Assembly (NCBI RefSeq): GCF_902859595.1
Contig: NZ_CADIJQ010000015.1
Location: 37,904 to 101,903 of the forward strand
Origin: Achromobacter kerstersii
GTDB lineage: Bacteria > Pseudomonadota > Gammaproteobacteria > Burkholderiales > Burkholderiaceae_B
Length of the DNA: 64,000 nucleotides
Direction: 5' to 3'
Positions 1 to 8,901 of the stretch are shown here, piece by piece. The notes under the pieces were generated by a model. It did not search any database and was not told the origin of the DNA. It saw only the letters and a list, made by a program, of their open reading frames with translations. The position numbers were made by a program, and so were the translations under genes. Positions within the stretch are counted from its first letter, which is position 1; each line of letters starts with the position of its first letter.

Positions 1-3000
1 TTGGGCGATGACGCCTGGAGCCTGCTCACCGATTTGCGCGGCGAACGCCGTACGGGCCGCTCCGCGCGGATGCTGTACGAAGTGCTGGGTGATATCTGGG
101 TGGTGCGCCGCAACCCGTACCTGCAGGACGACCTGCTCGACAACCCCAAGCGCCGCAAGCAGCTCATCGACGCTTTGCACCATCGCCTGGGCGAGATCGA
201 CCGCCGCCGCGAACCGGGTTCGCCCACGGAAGAGGGCCATGATCCGCATCGCGACGAAAAGGTCGTCGGCCTGCTGGCCCGCGCACGCTCCGCCATTGCC
301 GCGTTCGAAGGGGAGTTCGACCAGACGACCATGATGCGCAAGCAGGCGCAGAAGGTGCTGGGCCGCATCACCGCCCGCGACAACATCAAGTTCGATGGCC
401 TGTCGCGCGTGTCCCACGTGACGGACGCCACTGACTGGCGCGTGGAATATCCCTTCGTGGTGCTGACGCCGGACTCGGAAGACGAGATCGCCGCGCTGGT
501 CACCGCCTGTATTGAGCTGGGCCTGACCATCGTCCCGCGTGGCGGCGGCACCGGCTACACGGGCGGCGCCATTCCGCTGACGTGGAAATCGGCCGTCATC
601 AACACCGAAAAATTCGACAAGCTGGGCAAGGTCGAGTCCTGTATTTTGCCGGGGCTCACCGAGCCCGTGGCCGTTATCCATGCCGGCGCCGGTGTCGTCA
701 CCAAGCGCGTGTCGGAAGCGGCCGAGGCCGCGGGCTTCGTGTTCGCCGTGGACCCCACATCCGCCGAAGCGTCGTGCGTGGGCGGCAACATCGCCATGAA
801 CGCGGGCGGCAAGAAGGCCGTGTTGTGGGGCACCGCGCTCGACAACCTGGCCTGGTGGCGCATGGTGGACCCGGATGGCAACTGGCTTGAAGTCAGCCGC
901 CTGGAACACAACATGGGCAAGATCCATGACGTGGATACGGCGCGCTTCGAACTCAAGTGGTTCGACGGCAAGGGCAAGCCCGGCGAGCGTCTGCTGAAGA
1001 CCGAACTGCTGGAAATCAAGGGCCGCGTGTTCCGCAAGGAAGGCCTGGGCAAGGACGTTACCGACAAGTTCCTGGCGGGCCTGCCCGGCATCCAGAAAGA
1101 AGGTTGCGACGGCCTGATCACGTCGGCGCGCTGGGTGCTGCACCGCATGCCGCGCCATACGCGCACGGTCTGTATGGAATTCTTCGGGCAGGCGCGCGAC
1201 GCCATCCCGTCGATTGTCGAGGTCAAGGGCTATCTGGACGGCGAGGGCAAAGCCCGCGGCGCCATCCTGGCCGGCCTGGAACACCTGGACGAACGCTATC
1301 TGCGCGCGGTGGGCTACGCCACCAAGAGCAAGCGCGGCGTGCTGCCCAAGATGGTGCTGATTGGCGATATCGTCGGCGACGACGATGACGCCGTGGCCGC
1401 CGCCGCCAGCGAAGTCGTGCGCTTGGCCAACACGCGCCATGGCGAAGGCTTTGTGGCCGTGAGCCCCGAAGCGCGCAAGAAATTCTGGCTGGACCGCTCG
1501 CGCACCGCCGCGATCGCGCGCCACACCAACGCCTTCAAGATCAACGAAGACGTCGTGATTCCGCTGCCCCGCATGGGCGAATACACGGATCACATTGAAC
1601 GCATCAACATCGAACTGTCGACCAGCAACAAGTTGAAGCTGCTGGGCGCGCTGGACGCGTACCTTTGTACGCCGCTGCCGGTGGGCAAGGCCGATGACGC
1701 CGACATCGAGAACACCCGCGCCGAAGTGCTGGCGGATCGCACCCGCCAGGCGCTTGAGCTGCTGGGCGGCGTGCGCCAGCGCTGGCAATGGCTGCTGGAC
1801 AACCTGGACCTGCCGCTGGCGCAAGCGCTGCCGGAATTGCAGGCGCTGGGGCTGGGCGACGTGTACAACGCGCTGTCCGACCGACTGGCCGCACAGTCCA
1901 CCGCGCGCGTGTTCGACGTGGTGCAAGACCGCACCATTCGTGTGTCCTGGAAGACCGAAGTGCTGGCGGGCTTGCAGCGCACGTTCTCGGGCGCGGCGTA
2001 CAAGAAGATTGTCGACGAGCTCATCGCCATTCACGGCCGCGTGCTGAAAAGCCGCGTGTTCGTGGCGCTGCACATGCACGCGGGCGACGGCAACGTGCAC
2101 ACGAACATCCCGGTCAACTCGGACGACTACGAGATGCTGCGCGAGGCCCATCAGGCTGTTGACCGCATCATGCAGATTGCCCGCGACCTGGACGGCGTGA
2201 TTTCCGGTGAGCACGGCATCGGCCTGACCAAGTACGAATTCCTGACCGAAGCCGAACTGGCGCCGTTCCAGGACTACAAGCGCCGCGTCGACCCCAACGG
2301 CCACTTCAACGCCGGCAAGCTGATGCCGGGCGCGGACCTGCGCCATGCCTGGACGCCCAGCTTCAACCTGATGGGCCACGAGTCGCTCATCATGCAGCAA
2401 AGCGACATCGGCGCCATTTCGGAATCCATCAAGGACTGCCTGCGTTGTGGCAAGTGCAAGCCTGTGTGCGCCACCCACGTGCCGCGCGCGAACCTGCTGT
2501 ATTCGCCCCGCAACAAGATTCTGGCGACGTCGCTGCTGGTCGAAGCCTTCCTGTATGAAGAGCAGACGCGTCGCGGCGTCAGCCTGAAGCACTGGGAAGA
2601 ATTCGAAGACGTGGCCGACCACTGCACGGTCTGCCACAAGTGCTACAACCCCTGTCCCGTGGATATCGATTTTGGCGACGTGTCGATGAACATGCGCGCC
2701 GTGTTGCGCCGCATGGGCCGCAAGTCGTTCAACCCGGGCACGGCCAGCGCCATGTTCTTCCTGAACGCGAAAGACCCGGCCACCATCAACGCCACGCGTA
2801 AAGCGATGGTGGGCGTGGGCTACAAGGTGCAGCGCGCGGCGCATGACCTGTTCTCGGGCCTGGTGAAGAAGCAGACGGCCAAGCCGCCGGCCACGGTTGG
2901 CAAACCGCCGCTGCGCGAGCAGATCATTCACTTCGTGAACAAGAAGATGCCGGGCGGGCTGCCCAAGCAGGCCGCACGCAAGCTGCTGGATATCGAAGAC

Positions 3001-3837
3001 GCGAACTACGTGCCGATCATTCGTGACCCCAAGGCCACGACCGCCGACACCGAAGCCGTGTTCTATTTCCCGGGCTGCGGTTCGGAACGTTTGTTCTCGC
3101 AAGTGGGTCTGGCGACCCAGGCCATGCTGTGGCATGCGGGCGTGCAGACGGTGCTGCCGCCGGGCTACTTGTGCTGCGGCTATCCCCAGCGCGGCAACGG
3201 CATGACGGACAAGGCCGAGCAGATCATTACCGACAACCGGGTACTGTTCCACCGGGTCGCCAACACGCTGAACTACCTGGACATCAAGACGGTGGTGGTC
3301 AGCTGCGGCACGTGCTATGACCAGCTGTCAGGCTATGAGTTCGACAAGATCTTCCCGGGTTGCCGCCTGATCGACATCCACGAATACCTGCTGGAAAAGG
3401 GCATCAAGCTGGAAGGCGCCAAGGGCGTGCGCTACATGTACCACGACCCCTGCCACACGCCGATGAAGCTGCAAGAGCCGATGAAGACCGTGCGCGCCCT
3501 GGTGGGCGACGAGGCCATCAAGAGCGACCGCTGCTGCGGTGAGTCGGGCACGTTGGCGGTCAGCCGTCCGGACATCTCCACGCAGGTGCGTTTCCGCAAG
3601 CAGGAAGAGCTGTTGAAGGGCGACGCCGACTTGCGCAGCGACGGCTTCACAGGCGACGTCAAGGTGCTGACGTCGTGCCCGTCGTGCTTGCAAGGGCTGT
3701 CGCGCTATGAAGGCGATACGAAGATGGAAGCGGACTATATCGTCGTCGAAATGGCTCGCCACATCTTGGGCGAAGGCTGGATGGAAGACTACGTGAAACG
3801 CGCCAACGCGGGCGGCATCGAACGCGTGCTGGTGTAA
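1..3837 (+). CDS. FAD-linked oxidase / 4Fe-4S / CCG-domain fusion oxidoreductase (5' partial)
   Basis: A D-lactate or 2-hydroxyacid dehydrogenase-like respiratory enzyme in one 1278-residue chain. A DUF3683-like N-terminus (about residues 1–120) precedes an FAD-binding domain with PRGGGTGYTGG near residue 179 and GGNIAMNAGG near 261. The FAD-oxidase C-terminus follows (HMHAGDGNVH, GEHGIGLTKYE). Two 4Fe-4S clusters are bound by Cys813/816/819/823 and Cys875/878/881/885. Two cysteine-rich CCG modules have CCGYPQ near 1058 and CCGESG near 1178. These parts are usually separate GlcD-, GlcF- or LldE-like subunits, so electrons probably pass from flavin to Fe-S within one protein. The frame opens on a TTG at base 1 inside conserved-looking sequence, so I read it as an internal Leu codon and the gene as truncated by the window edge. 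The substrate is not visible from the sequence. Confidence 0.9.
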   Translation: MGDDAWSLLTDLRGERRTGRSARMLYEVLGDIWVVRRNPYLQDDLLDNPKRRKQLIDALHHRLGEIDRRREPGSPTEEGHDPHRDEKVVGLLARARSAIAAFEGEFDQTTMMRKQAQKVLGRITARDNIKFDGLSRVSHVTDATDWRVEYPFVVLTPDSEDEIAALVTACIELGLTIVPRGGGTGYTGGAIPLTWKSAVINTEKFDKLGKVESCILPGLTEPVAVIHAGAGVVTKRVSEAAEAAGFVFAVDPTSAEASCVGGNIAMNAGGKKAVLWGTALDNLAWWRMVDPDGNWLEVSRLEHNMGKIHDVDTARFELKWFDGKGKPGERLLKTELLEIKGRVFRKEGLGKDVTDKFLAGLPGIQKEGCDGLITSARWVLHRMPRHTRTVCMEFFGQARDAIPSIVEVKGYLDGEGKARGAILAGLEHLDERYLRAVGYATKSKRGVLPKMVLIGDIVGDDDDAVAAAASEVVRLANTRHGEGFVAVSPEARKKFWLDRSRTAAIARHTNAFKINEDVVIPLPRMGEYTDHIERINIELSTSNKLKLLGALDAYLCTPLPVGKADDADIENTRAEVLADRTRQALELLGGVRQRWQWLLDNLDLPLAQALPELQALGLGDVYNALSDRLAAQSTARVFDVVQDRTIRVSWKTEVLAGLQRTFSGAAYKKIVDELIAIHGRVLKSRVFVALHMHAGDGNVHTNIPVNSDDYEMLREAHQAVDRIMQIARDLDGVISGEHGIGLTKYEFLTEAELAPFQDYKRRVDPNGHFNAGKLMPGADLRHAWTPSFNLMGHESLIMQQSDIGAISESIKDCLRCGKCKPVCATHVPRANLLYSPRNKILATSLLVEAFLYEEQTRRGVSLKHWEEFEDVADHCTVCHKCYNPCPVDIDFGDVSMNMRAVLRRMGRKSFNPGTASAMFFLNAKDPATINATRKAMVGVGYKVQRAAHDLFSGLVKKQTAKPPATVGKPPLREQIIHFVNKKMPGGLPKQAARKLLDIEDANYVPIIRDPKATTADTEAVFYFPGCGSERLFSQVGLATQAMLWHAGVQTVLPPGYLCCGYPQRGNGMTDKAEQIITDNRVLFHRVANTLNYLDIKTVVVSCGTCYDQLSGYEFDKIFPGCRLIDIHEYLLEKGIKLEGAKGVRYMYHDPCHTPMKLQEPMKTVRALVGDEAIKSDRCCGESGTLAVSRPDISTQVRFRKQEELLKGDADLRSDGFTGDVKVLTSCPSCLQGLSRYEGDTKMEADYIVVEMARHILGEGWMEDYVKRANAGGIERVLV

Positions 3838-3901
3838 GGCTGCGCGCGCGTCGGCTGGCGCTTATCTGACGGCGTCGCGCGCCTGTCGCCATCACCCCGA
3901 A

Positions 3902-3937
3902 AAAAAACCCGCGTTCATCGCTGAACGCGGGTTTTTT
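3902..3937. terminator. Bidirectional intrinsic terminator
   Basis: A perfect 16-bp stem (3902–3917 with 3922–3937) around a TCGC loop. The stem begins with an A run and ends with a T run, so it can end transcripts from both sides. It lies between the convergent oxidoreductase gene and the Bug protein gene. Confidence 0.9.
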
Positions 3938-3951
3938 ATCGTCTTGCCGGA

Positions 3952-4920
3952 TCACTCCAGCTTGATGTTCGCCTTCTTGATCACGTCCGCCCAGGCGGCG
4001 CGTTCTTGTTCGGCGTAGGCCTTGAAGTCTTGCGCCGACATCGGCATCGGCACGACGCCCATGTCCAGCAGCTTCTGCGACACGGCCGGGGTCTTGAGCG
4101 TGGCGTCCAGGTCGGCCGACAGCTTCTTCACCACCGCTTCCGGCACGCCGGCCGGGCCGACCAGGCCTTGCCACGCGTAGGCCGTGAAATTGGCCACGCC
4201 TTGCTCGGCCATCGTCGGGGTGTCAGGCAGCACCGACACGCGCTCCGGCGTGGCGGTGGCCAGCACGCGCAGCTTGCCGGCCTTGACGTTCGGCAGGCCC
4301 GACGCCAGGTCGATGAACATTACGTCCACTTGTCCGCCCAGCAGATCCTGGATGGCGGGGGCGGCGCCCTTGTACGGCACGTGCAGCAGGTTGGCGCCCG
4401 TGCGCTGCTTGAAGAGTTCCAGCGCCAGATGGTGCGGCGAACCAGCGCCGGCAGAGGCCGCGGTCAGCTTGCCCGGTTCCTTCTTGGCGGCCGCCAGCAC
4501 GTCGTCCACCGTCTTGTACGGCGAATTGACGTTCACGGCCAACAGCAGCGGGAACTTGGCGATGCCGCCGATGTAGGTGAACTTGGCCGGGTCGTAAGAC
4601 AGCTTGGCGTACAACGACGAGTTGAACGCCAGCGTGCCGGAGTCGGCCGTGCCGATCATGTAGCCGGTGGGGTCGGCTTGCGCGATGGCGGTGGCGCCGA
4701 TGATGGTGGCGGCGCCGGGGCGGTTTTCGACCACGATGGTCTGGCCCAGCGGCTTTTCCAGGCCGCTGGCGACGGTGCGCGCAACGACGTCGGTGCCGCC
4801 GCCGGCCGGGTAGGGCACGATCCAGCGGATCGGTTGCGTGGGCCAGGATTGGGCGGAAGCCGTGGCGGCGGCCAGCGACAGAGCGGCCAGCGCCAACAGG
4901 CGCCGTGCGGGGGTATGCAT
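3952..4920 (-). CDS. Bug/TctC-family periplasmic solute-binding protein
   Basis: A 322-residue extracytoplasmic binding protein of the tripartite tricarboxylate transporter family. The N-terminus is a signal peptide ending near ASAQ (about residue 24), followed by the family start WPTQPIRWIVPYPAGGGTD and the VENRPGAA segment that lines the ligand cleft. The start is supported by GAGGAG about 8 bases before the ATG. No TctA or TctB membrane partners lie nearby, which is usual for the many orphan Bug proteins of Bordetella and Achromobacter. The ligand is probably a carboxylate but cannot be read from the sequence. Confidence 0.92.
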   Translation of the reverse strand: MHTPARRLLALAALSLAAATASAQSWPTQPIRWIVPYPAGGGTDVVARTVASGLEKPLGQTIVVENRPGAATIIGATAIAQADPTGYMIGTADSGTLAFNSSLYAKLSYDPAKFTYIGGIAKFPLLLAVNVNSPYKTVDDVLAAAKKEPGKLTAASAGAGSPHHLALELFKQRTGANLLHVPYKGAAPAIQDLLGGQVDVMFIDLASGLPNVKAGKLRVLATATPERVSVLPDTPTMAEQGVANFTAYAWQGLVGPAGVPEAVVKKLSADLDATLKTPAVSQKLLDMGVVPMPMSAQDFKAYAEQERAAWADVIKKANIKLE

Positions 4921-4998
4921 GAAGTGTCTCCTCGTGCGGGGTCAAGTTCGAACGCGGTGTGCGCTGCGTCTTGCTGTGCGTTGTCAGGGTGCGCGGCT

Positions 4999-5024
4999 AT
5001 TTTTGCGCCGCATTTTTGCGCCGC
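4999..5024. repeat. 13-bp tandem direct repeat
   Basis: Two adjacent exact copies (4999–5011 and 5012–5024) of ATTTTTGCGCCGC in the gap between the Bug gene start and the yggS end. No function is evident; it could be slippage or a regulator site upstream of the minus-strand Bug gene. Confidence 0.6.
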
Positions 5025-5046
5025 TATTATGCTCGCCTTCGACGCG

Positions 5047-5067
5047 AAAAGGGGCCGGTGCGGCCCC
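5047..5067 (-). terminator. Probable intrinsic terminator of yggS
   Basis: A 7-bp GC stem (5051–5057 with 5061–5067) with a 3-base loop. Read on the minus strand, it is followed by TTTT. It starts about 27 bases after the yggS stop. Confidence 0.6.
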
Positions 5068-5093
5068 CTGTTTTCCCGCATCGGCCGGGCGGA

Positions 5094-5813
5094 TTACTGC
5101 GGGTCGGGATAGGTGCGCGCGCCGAAGATTGCCGTGCCGATCCGCACTTCGGTCGAGCCTTCCTCAATGGCGAGTTCAAAGTCGCCGCTCATGCCCATCG
5201 ACAAGCGGTCCAGCGAAACGCCCGCGATGTGCTCGCCTTGCAGGCGGTCGCGCAGCTCGCGCAGCGTGCGAAAGCATGCGCGCACGGCCTCGGGGTCAGG
5301 CGAGTTCACGGCCAGCGTCATCAAGCCTTTCACGTGCAGCGTGGGGAAGTCCGCGGCAATCAAGCGCAGGAAGGCGGGCACGTCGTCGGGCGCCATGCCG
5401 AATTTGCTGGGTTCGGATGACGTCTTCACCTGGATCAGCACGTCCAGCGTCCGGCCCTCGTTAACGAGCCGGCGGTGCAGGGCTTCGGCCAGGTCGGCGC
5501 GGTCCAGTGACTGCACTTCCGTTGCATCGCGGGCGGCATCGCGGGCTTTATTCGTTTGCAGGTGGCCGATCAGCACCCATTGCAAGCCCTGGCCGGCCAG
5601 CGCGGCAGACTTCTGCCGGATCTCCTGCGTCTTGTTTTCGCCAAAGCGCGTCAGGCCCAGCGCCATGGCTTCCCGGATGGCGTCCACGTCGAAGGTCTTG
5701 CTGACGGGCAGCAGGACCACGCTGTCAGGTGCGCGGCCGGCACGCGCGCAGGCGTCGGCAATGCGTTGCTGGATCTGGGCGATACGCCCGGCCATGGTGT
5801 CGACAGAGGTCAT
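5094..5813 (-). CDS. yggS: YggS/PROSC-family PLP homeostasis protein
   Basis: A 239-residue pyridoxal-phosphate-binding protein with a fold-type III barrel that buffers cytosolic PLP and has no known catalytic reaction. The PLP lysine is K39 in LLPVSKTF. Other family signatures are RFGENKTQE, WVLIGHLQTNKA and the phosphate-binding LSMGMSGDFELAIEEGSTEVRIG stretch (given here by its key residues LSMGMSGD and STEVRIG). The ATG at 5813 is preceded by AAGAGAG; a second ATG at 5795 is possible. It is divergent from the aminotransferase gene, itself a PLP enzyme. Confidence 0.95.
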   Translation of the reverse strand: MTSVDTMAGRIAQIQQRIADACARAGRAPDSVVLLPVSKTFDVDAIREAMALGLTRFGENKTQEIRQKSAALAGQGLQWVLIGHLQTNKARDAARDATEVQSLDRADLAEALHRRLVNEGRTLDVLIQVKTSSEPSKFGMAPDDVPAFLRLIAADFPTLHVKGLMTLAVNSPDPEAVRACFRTLRELRDRLQGEHIAGVSLDRLSMGMSGDFELAIEEGSTEVRIGTAIFGARTYPDPQ

Positions 5814-5892
5814 GCAGCTCTCTTGCAGGAACAGGATGTCCCATAGTGTAGGACTCTGGATGATCGTTTCGCCACACTGCCCGCGTGCGTCG

Positions 5893-5922
5893 TTGACCCT
5901 GTGTAATTGGCAGGCTTAGAAT
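5893..5922 (+). promoter_or_regulatory. Candidate sigma-70 promoter of the aminotransferase gene
   Basis: TTGACC at 5893–5898 and TAGAAT at 5917–5922 with an 18-base spacer, 83 bases before the chosen ATG. It lies in the divergent gap with yggS. This is a sequence match only. Confidence 0.45.
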
Positions 5923-6004
5923 TTGCGGAGATTTGTTTATATTTCAATGTTCTAAGCCCTCCGGCGCCGCCCCAGGGTCGTCCATCTTCCTCCAGTCCCC
6001 CGCC

Positions 6005-7246
6005 ATGTCCAGCGCAGCGCCAGAATACGCCTTTGCCACGCCTTTCCTGAATCCCCCCGCGTCCCCCATCCGCTCGCTCATGCCCTACGCCATGCGTCCG
6101 GGCACGATTTCGCTGGCCGGTGGCTATCCCGCGCAAGCGCTGTTCGATGTCGAGGGCCTGTCGATTGCGTCGACGCAAGTCATGGCCCGCCTGGGCGCGT
6201 GCCTGCAGTATTCCAACATCGACGGCCAGGCCAGCCTGCGCCACGAATTGGCCCGCTTGTCGGCCGCGCGCGGACTGAACTGCAACGCGGATACCGAACT
6301 GGTCGTGACGGGCGGCTCGCAGCAGGCGCTGGCCTTGTTGACCCGCGTGATGCTGCAACCGGGTGACCACGCCATTATCGAATCGCCCGCCTTCCCGAAC
6401 TCCGTGCAAGCGCTGCGCTACACGGGCGCAACCGTACACACGGTGCCTTCGGGTCCGGACGGCATTGATGTGGATGCGCTGGATGAATTGGCTGCCCGCA
6501 TCAAGCCCAAGATGGTGTGCGTGGTGGCGTCGTTCTCGAACCCCTGCGGCGCGACCATCACGCGCCAGCGCCGCCTGCGCTTGCTGGAACTGGCGGTCAA
6601 GCACCGCTTCCTGATCGTTGAAGACGACCCCTACAGCGAACTGCGCTTTGCGGGCGAAGCCGTGCCGCCGATTGCGGCGCTGGCCGAAGGCGAAGCCCGC
6701 CATTGGGCCGTGTACCTGGCCAGCATGTCCAAGACCATGGCGCCCGCGCTGCGCATCGGCTGGCTGGTGGCCCCGCCCGAAATCCGCCGCCGTTGCGTCA
6801 GCGCAAAAGCGGCCGATGACATGGCGTCTTCGGCCTGGATTCAAGAAGTGGTGGCGCAGTACCTGGCTAATGGCCGCTACGAAGAGCACGTGCCGCGCAT
6901 CCGCGCCGCTTACGGCCTGCGCTGCGACGCCATGGCCGACGCGCTGGCCCGCGAACTGAACGGCCGCGTCACGTTCCGCAAGCCCGAAGGCGGCATGTTC
7001 TTCTGGGCGCGCCTGACGGGCGACATCGACGCCACGCGTCTCTTGCCCTACGCCATCGAACACGAAGTGGTCTATGTGCCGGGCAAGGCCTTCTACGCCA
7101 ACGCGGAAGAGGCGGATCTCTTCGCCATGCGCATGTCGTTCGCCACCATGAACGAAGCCGAAATCGCGCAGGGCATGGTGCGCCTGGGCCGCGCGCTGGA
7201 TGCTTGCCAAGCCAACGAGCCGGTGTCGATTTCGCTGGCGGCTTGA
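6005..7246 (+). CDS. PLP-dependent aminotransferase (class I/II, MocR/LysN-like fold)
   Basis: A 413-residue fold-type I aminotransferase. Visible are the GGSQQALAL cofactor-binding turn, the FSNPCG substrate loop, VEDDPYSELRF with the cofactor-contacting Asp and Tyr, and SMSKTMAPALRIGW carrying the PLP lysine. The C-terminal EGGMFFWARL is typical of 2-aminoadipate/aromatic aminotransferases related to MocR enzyme domains. There is no N-terminal GntR DNA-binding domain. The frame is open upstream to 5933, but the ATG at 6005 gives the family-like N-terminus. The amino donor cannot be specified. Confidence 0.9.
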   Translation: MSSAAPEYAFATPFLNPPASPIRSLMPYAMRPGTISLAGGYPAQALFDVEGLSIASTQVMARLGACLQYSNIDGQASLRHELARLSAARGLNCNADTELVVTGGSQQALALLTRVMLQPGDHAIIESPAFPNSVQALRYTGATVHTVPSGPDGIDVDALDELAARIKPKMVCVVASFSNPCGATITRQRRLRLLELAVKHRFLIVEDDPYSELRFAGEAVPPIAALAEGEARHWAVYLASMSKTMAPALRIGWLVAPPEIRRRCVSAKAADDMASSAWIQEVVAQYLANGRYEEHVPRIRAAYGLRCDAMADALARELNGRVTFRKPEGGMFFWARLTGDIDATRLLPYAIEHEVVYVPGKAFYANAEEADLFAMRMSFATMNEAEIAQGMVRLGRALDACQANEPVSISLAA

Positions 7247-7354
7247 CGGCCTGACATACCTAAATAAGCGCTGGTTATTTGGCGCGGGCGCTTCATGTCT
7301 ATAAGCTTCTCGCCTCGGCGCGTCCCCGCGCCCGGCTTAACAGGAATCCAGGTC

Positions 7355-8371
7355 ATGAACATTGCAAAAGGGTTGGTGGGTGCGGCGCTCTTGATGGCGG
7401 CGGCGCAAGGCGCGCAGGCGGCAACGGTAGACGTCGTGCGCCAGCGCGGCGCCGTGGCTTGCGGCACGACCACGGGCTTCGCCGGTTTCTCGGCGCCCGA
7501 TGCGCAAGGTAAGTGGCAGGGTCTGGATGTGGACCTGTGCCGCGCCATTGCGGCGGCGGTGTTCGGTGACGCCAACAAGATCAAGGTGGTGCCGCTGAAT
7601 TCGCAGCAGCGCTTCACCGCGCTGCAATCGGGCGAAGTGGACGTGCTCACGCGCAACACCACTGTCACTCAGCAGCGCGACACCGCGCTGGGCATCATTC
7701 ACGCGGGCATCAACTTCTACGACGGCCAGGGGTTCCTGGTGCCGAAGTCGCTGGGGGTGAAAAGCGCCAAGGACATCAACGGCGCCACGATCTGCCTGCA
7801 AACCGGCACGTCCAACGAGAACACGCTGGCCGACTGGGCGCGCGCCAACAACGTGACGTACAAGCCGGTCGTGATCGAGACCTTCAACGAAGTGGTCAAC
7901 GCCTTTGCCGCGGGCCGCTGCGATGTGTTCTCGACCGATGCATCGGGCTTGGCCTCGATCCGCATTTCCAAGCTGCAAAACCCGGACGATTACGTTGTGC
8001 TGCCGGAAATCATCTCGAAGGAACCGCTGGGCCCCTTCGTGCGCCAGGGCGACGATACGTGGCTGAACATCGTGCGCTGGTCGTTGTCGGCAATGATTGA
8101 AGCCGAAGAATACGGCGTCACGTCCAAGAACGTGGACGAGCAACTGAAAAGCGCTAACCCCAACATCAAGCGCATCCTGGGGGTTACGCCGGGCAGCGGC
8201 GCGAACCTGGGGCTGGACGAAAAGTGGGCCTACAACATCGTCAAGCAGGTGGGCAACTACGGCGAAAGCTTTGACCGCAATGTGGGCGAGGGCAGCCCGC
8301 TGAAGATCAAGCGCGGATTGAATGCGCAGTGGACCCAAGGCGGTTTGATGTACGCGTTGCCGATTCGTTGA
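7355..8371 (+). CDS. Amino-acid ABC transporter substrate-binding protein (AapJ-like)
   Basis: A 338-residue periplasmic binding protein of the general L-amino-acid (AapJ/BztA) type. A signal peptide ends at GAQA near residue 22. The family sequence follows: RQRGAVACGTTTGFAGFS, GLDVDLCRAIAAAVFGD and SGEVDVLTRNTT. I chose the ATG at 7355 because it has AGGA about 9 bases upstream and starts directly with the signal peptide; the longer frame from 7295 would spoil it. No AapQMP membrane or ATPase genes follow, so the transporter partners lie elsewhere or this is an orphan. Confidence 0.9.
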   Translation: MNIAKGLVGAALLMAAAQGAQAATVDVVRQRGAVACGTTTGFAGFSAPDAQGKWQGLDVDLCRAIAAAVFGDANKIKVVPLNSQQRFTALQSGEVDVLTRNTTVTQQRDTALGIIHAGINFYDGQGFLVPKSLGVKSAKDINGATICLQTGTSNENTLADWARANNVTYKPVVIETFNEVVNAFAAGRCDVFSTDASGLASIRISKLQNPDDYVVLPEIISKEPLGPFVRQGDDTWLNIVRWSLSAMIEAEEYGVTSKNVDEQLKSANPNIKRILGVTPGSGANLGLDEKWAYNIVKQVGNYGESFDRNVGEGSPLKIKRGLNAQWTQGGLMYALPIR

Positions 8372-8418
8372 TGGCCAGGATGGGTTGTGCGCGATGGACT
8401 CCCACCGCGCGCAATCCA

Positions 8419-8892
8419 TCATCCCCGCCGGTACAACTCAGCAATCTTCACAAACGCGGTACGCAGTTCCCGCGTGCCGCCTTGAATGATCACGGGCTTG
8501 CCCCGATGCGTGAAGATCACCAGCCGCTTTGAAAACAGCATCGGTACGAAGCGCGCGGCGCGCACGTCTTCCCATGCCACTTCGCGGCGCGTGAACCAGG
8601 TCTGGCGCAGGCCCTTTTCATCGATCGTGGTGATCGACGTCTGCATGTGCCACGACACAAACAGCAGCCCCACGAAACACAGCACCACCACCACGGCCAG
8701 CACGGTATCGAACGGCTGCGCGGGCGCGCGGATGGCGGTGGTGACGACCTGCACGCCCAGCACGGCCAGAATCACCCAGGCCAGGATGCGCACCCAGTCG
8801 GGCCAAGCCTGGCCCGACAGCGGCAGCGGGCCGATCTCGCGCAGCAGCGCCGCGCGGTCTTCGGTGGACGGGGCAGGGGCAGGCGTCGTCAT
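8419..8892 (-). CDS. Small membrane protein of unknown function (YcxB/PH-like C-terminus)
   Basis: A 157-residue protein with two hydrophobic helices (about residues 34–54 and 64–83) followed by a soluble C-terminal half. The sequence TTIDEKGLRQTWF, then VAWEDVRAARFVP and a basic strand (KRLVIFTHRGKPVII), resembles the PH-like domains of small membrane proteins such as YcxB. The stop lies close to the end of the ABC binding-protein gene (convergent). It starts 9 bases after the HMG-CoA-lyase-like stop, so the two are probably one transcript. Function is not known. Confidence 0.75.
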   Translation of the reverse strand: MTTPAPAPSTEDRAALLREIGPLPLSGQAWPDWVRILAWVILAVLGVQVVTTAIRAPAQPFDTVLAVVVVLCFVGLLFVSWHMQTSITTIDEKGLRQTWFTRREVAWEDVRAARFVPMLFSKRLVIFTHRGKPVIIQGGTRELRTAFVKIAELYRRG

Positions 8893-8901
8893 GCGGCCCG
8901 T

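Noticed and set aside
5810..7210. A 466-codon minus-strand frame opposite the aminotransferase
   Set aside because: The plus-strand gene has clear PLP-enzyme motifs; the opposite frame has none and a His/Gln/Arg-rich shadow composition.
7262..7280. AAATAA/TTATTT inverted repeat after the aminotransferase gene
   Set aside because: Only 6 bp of A/T pairs and no T run; too weak to call a terminator.
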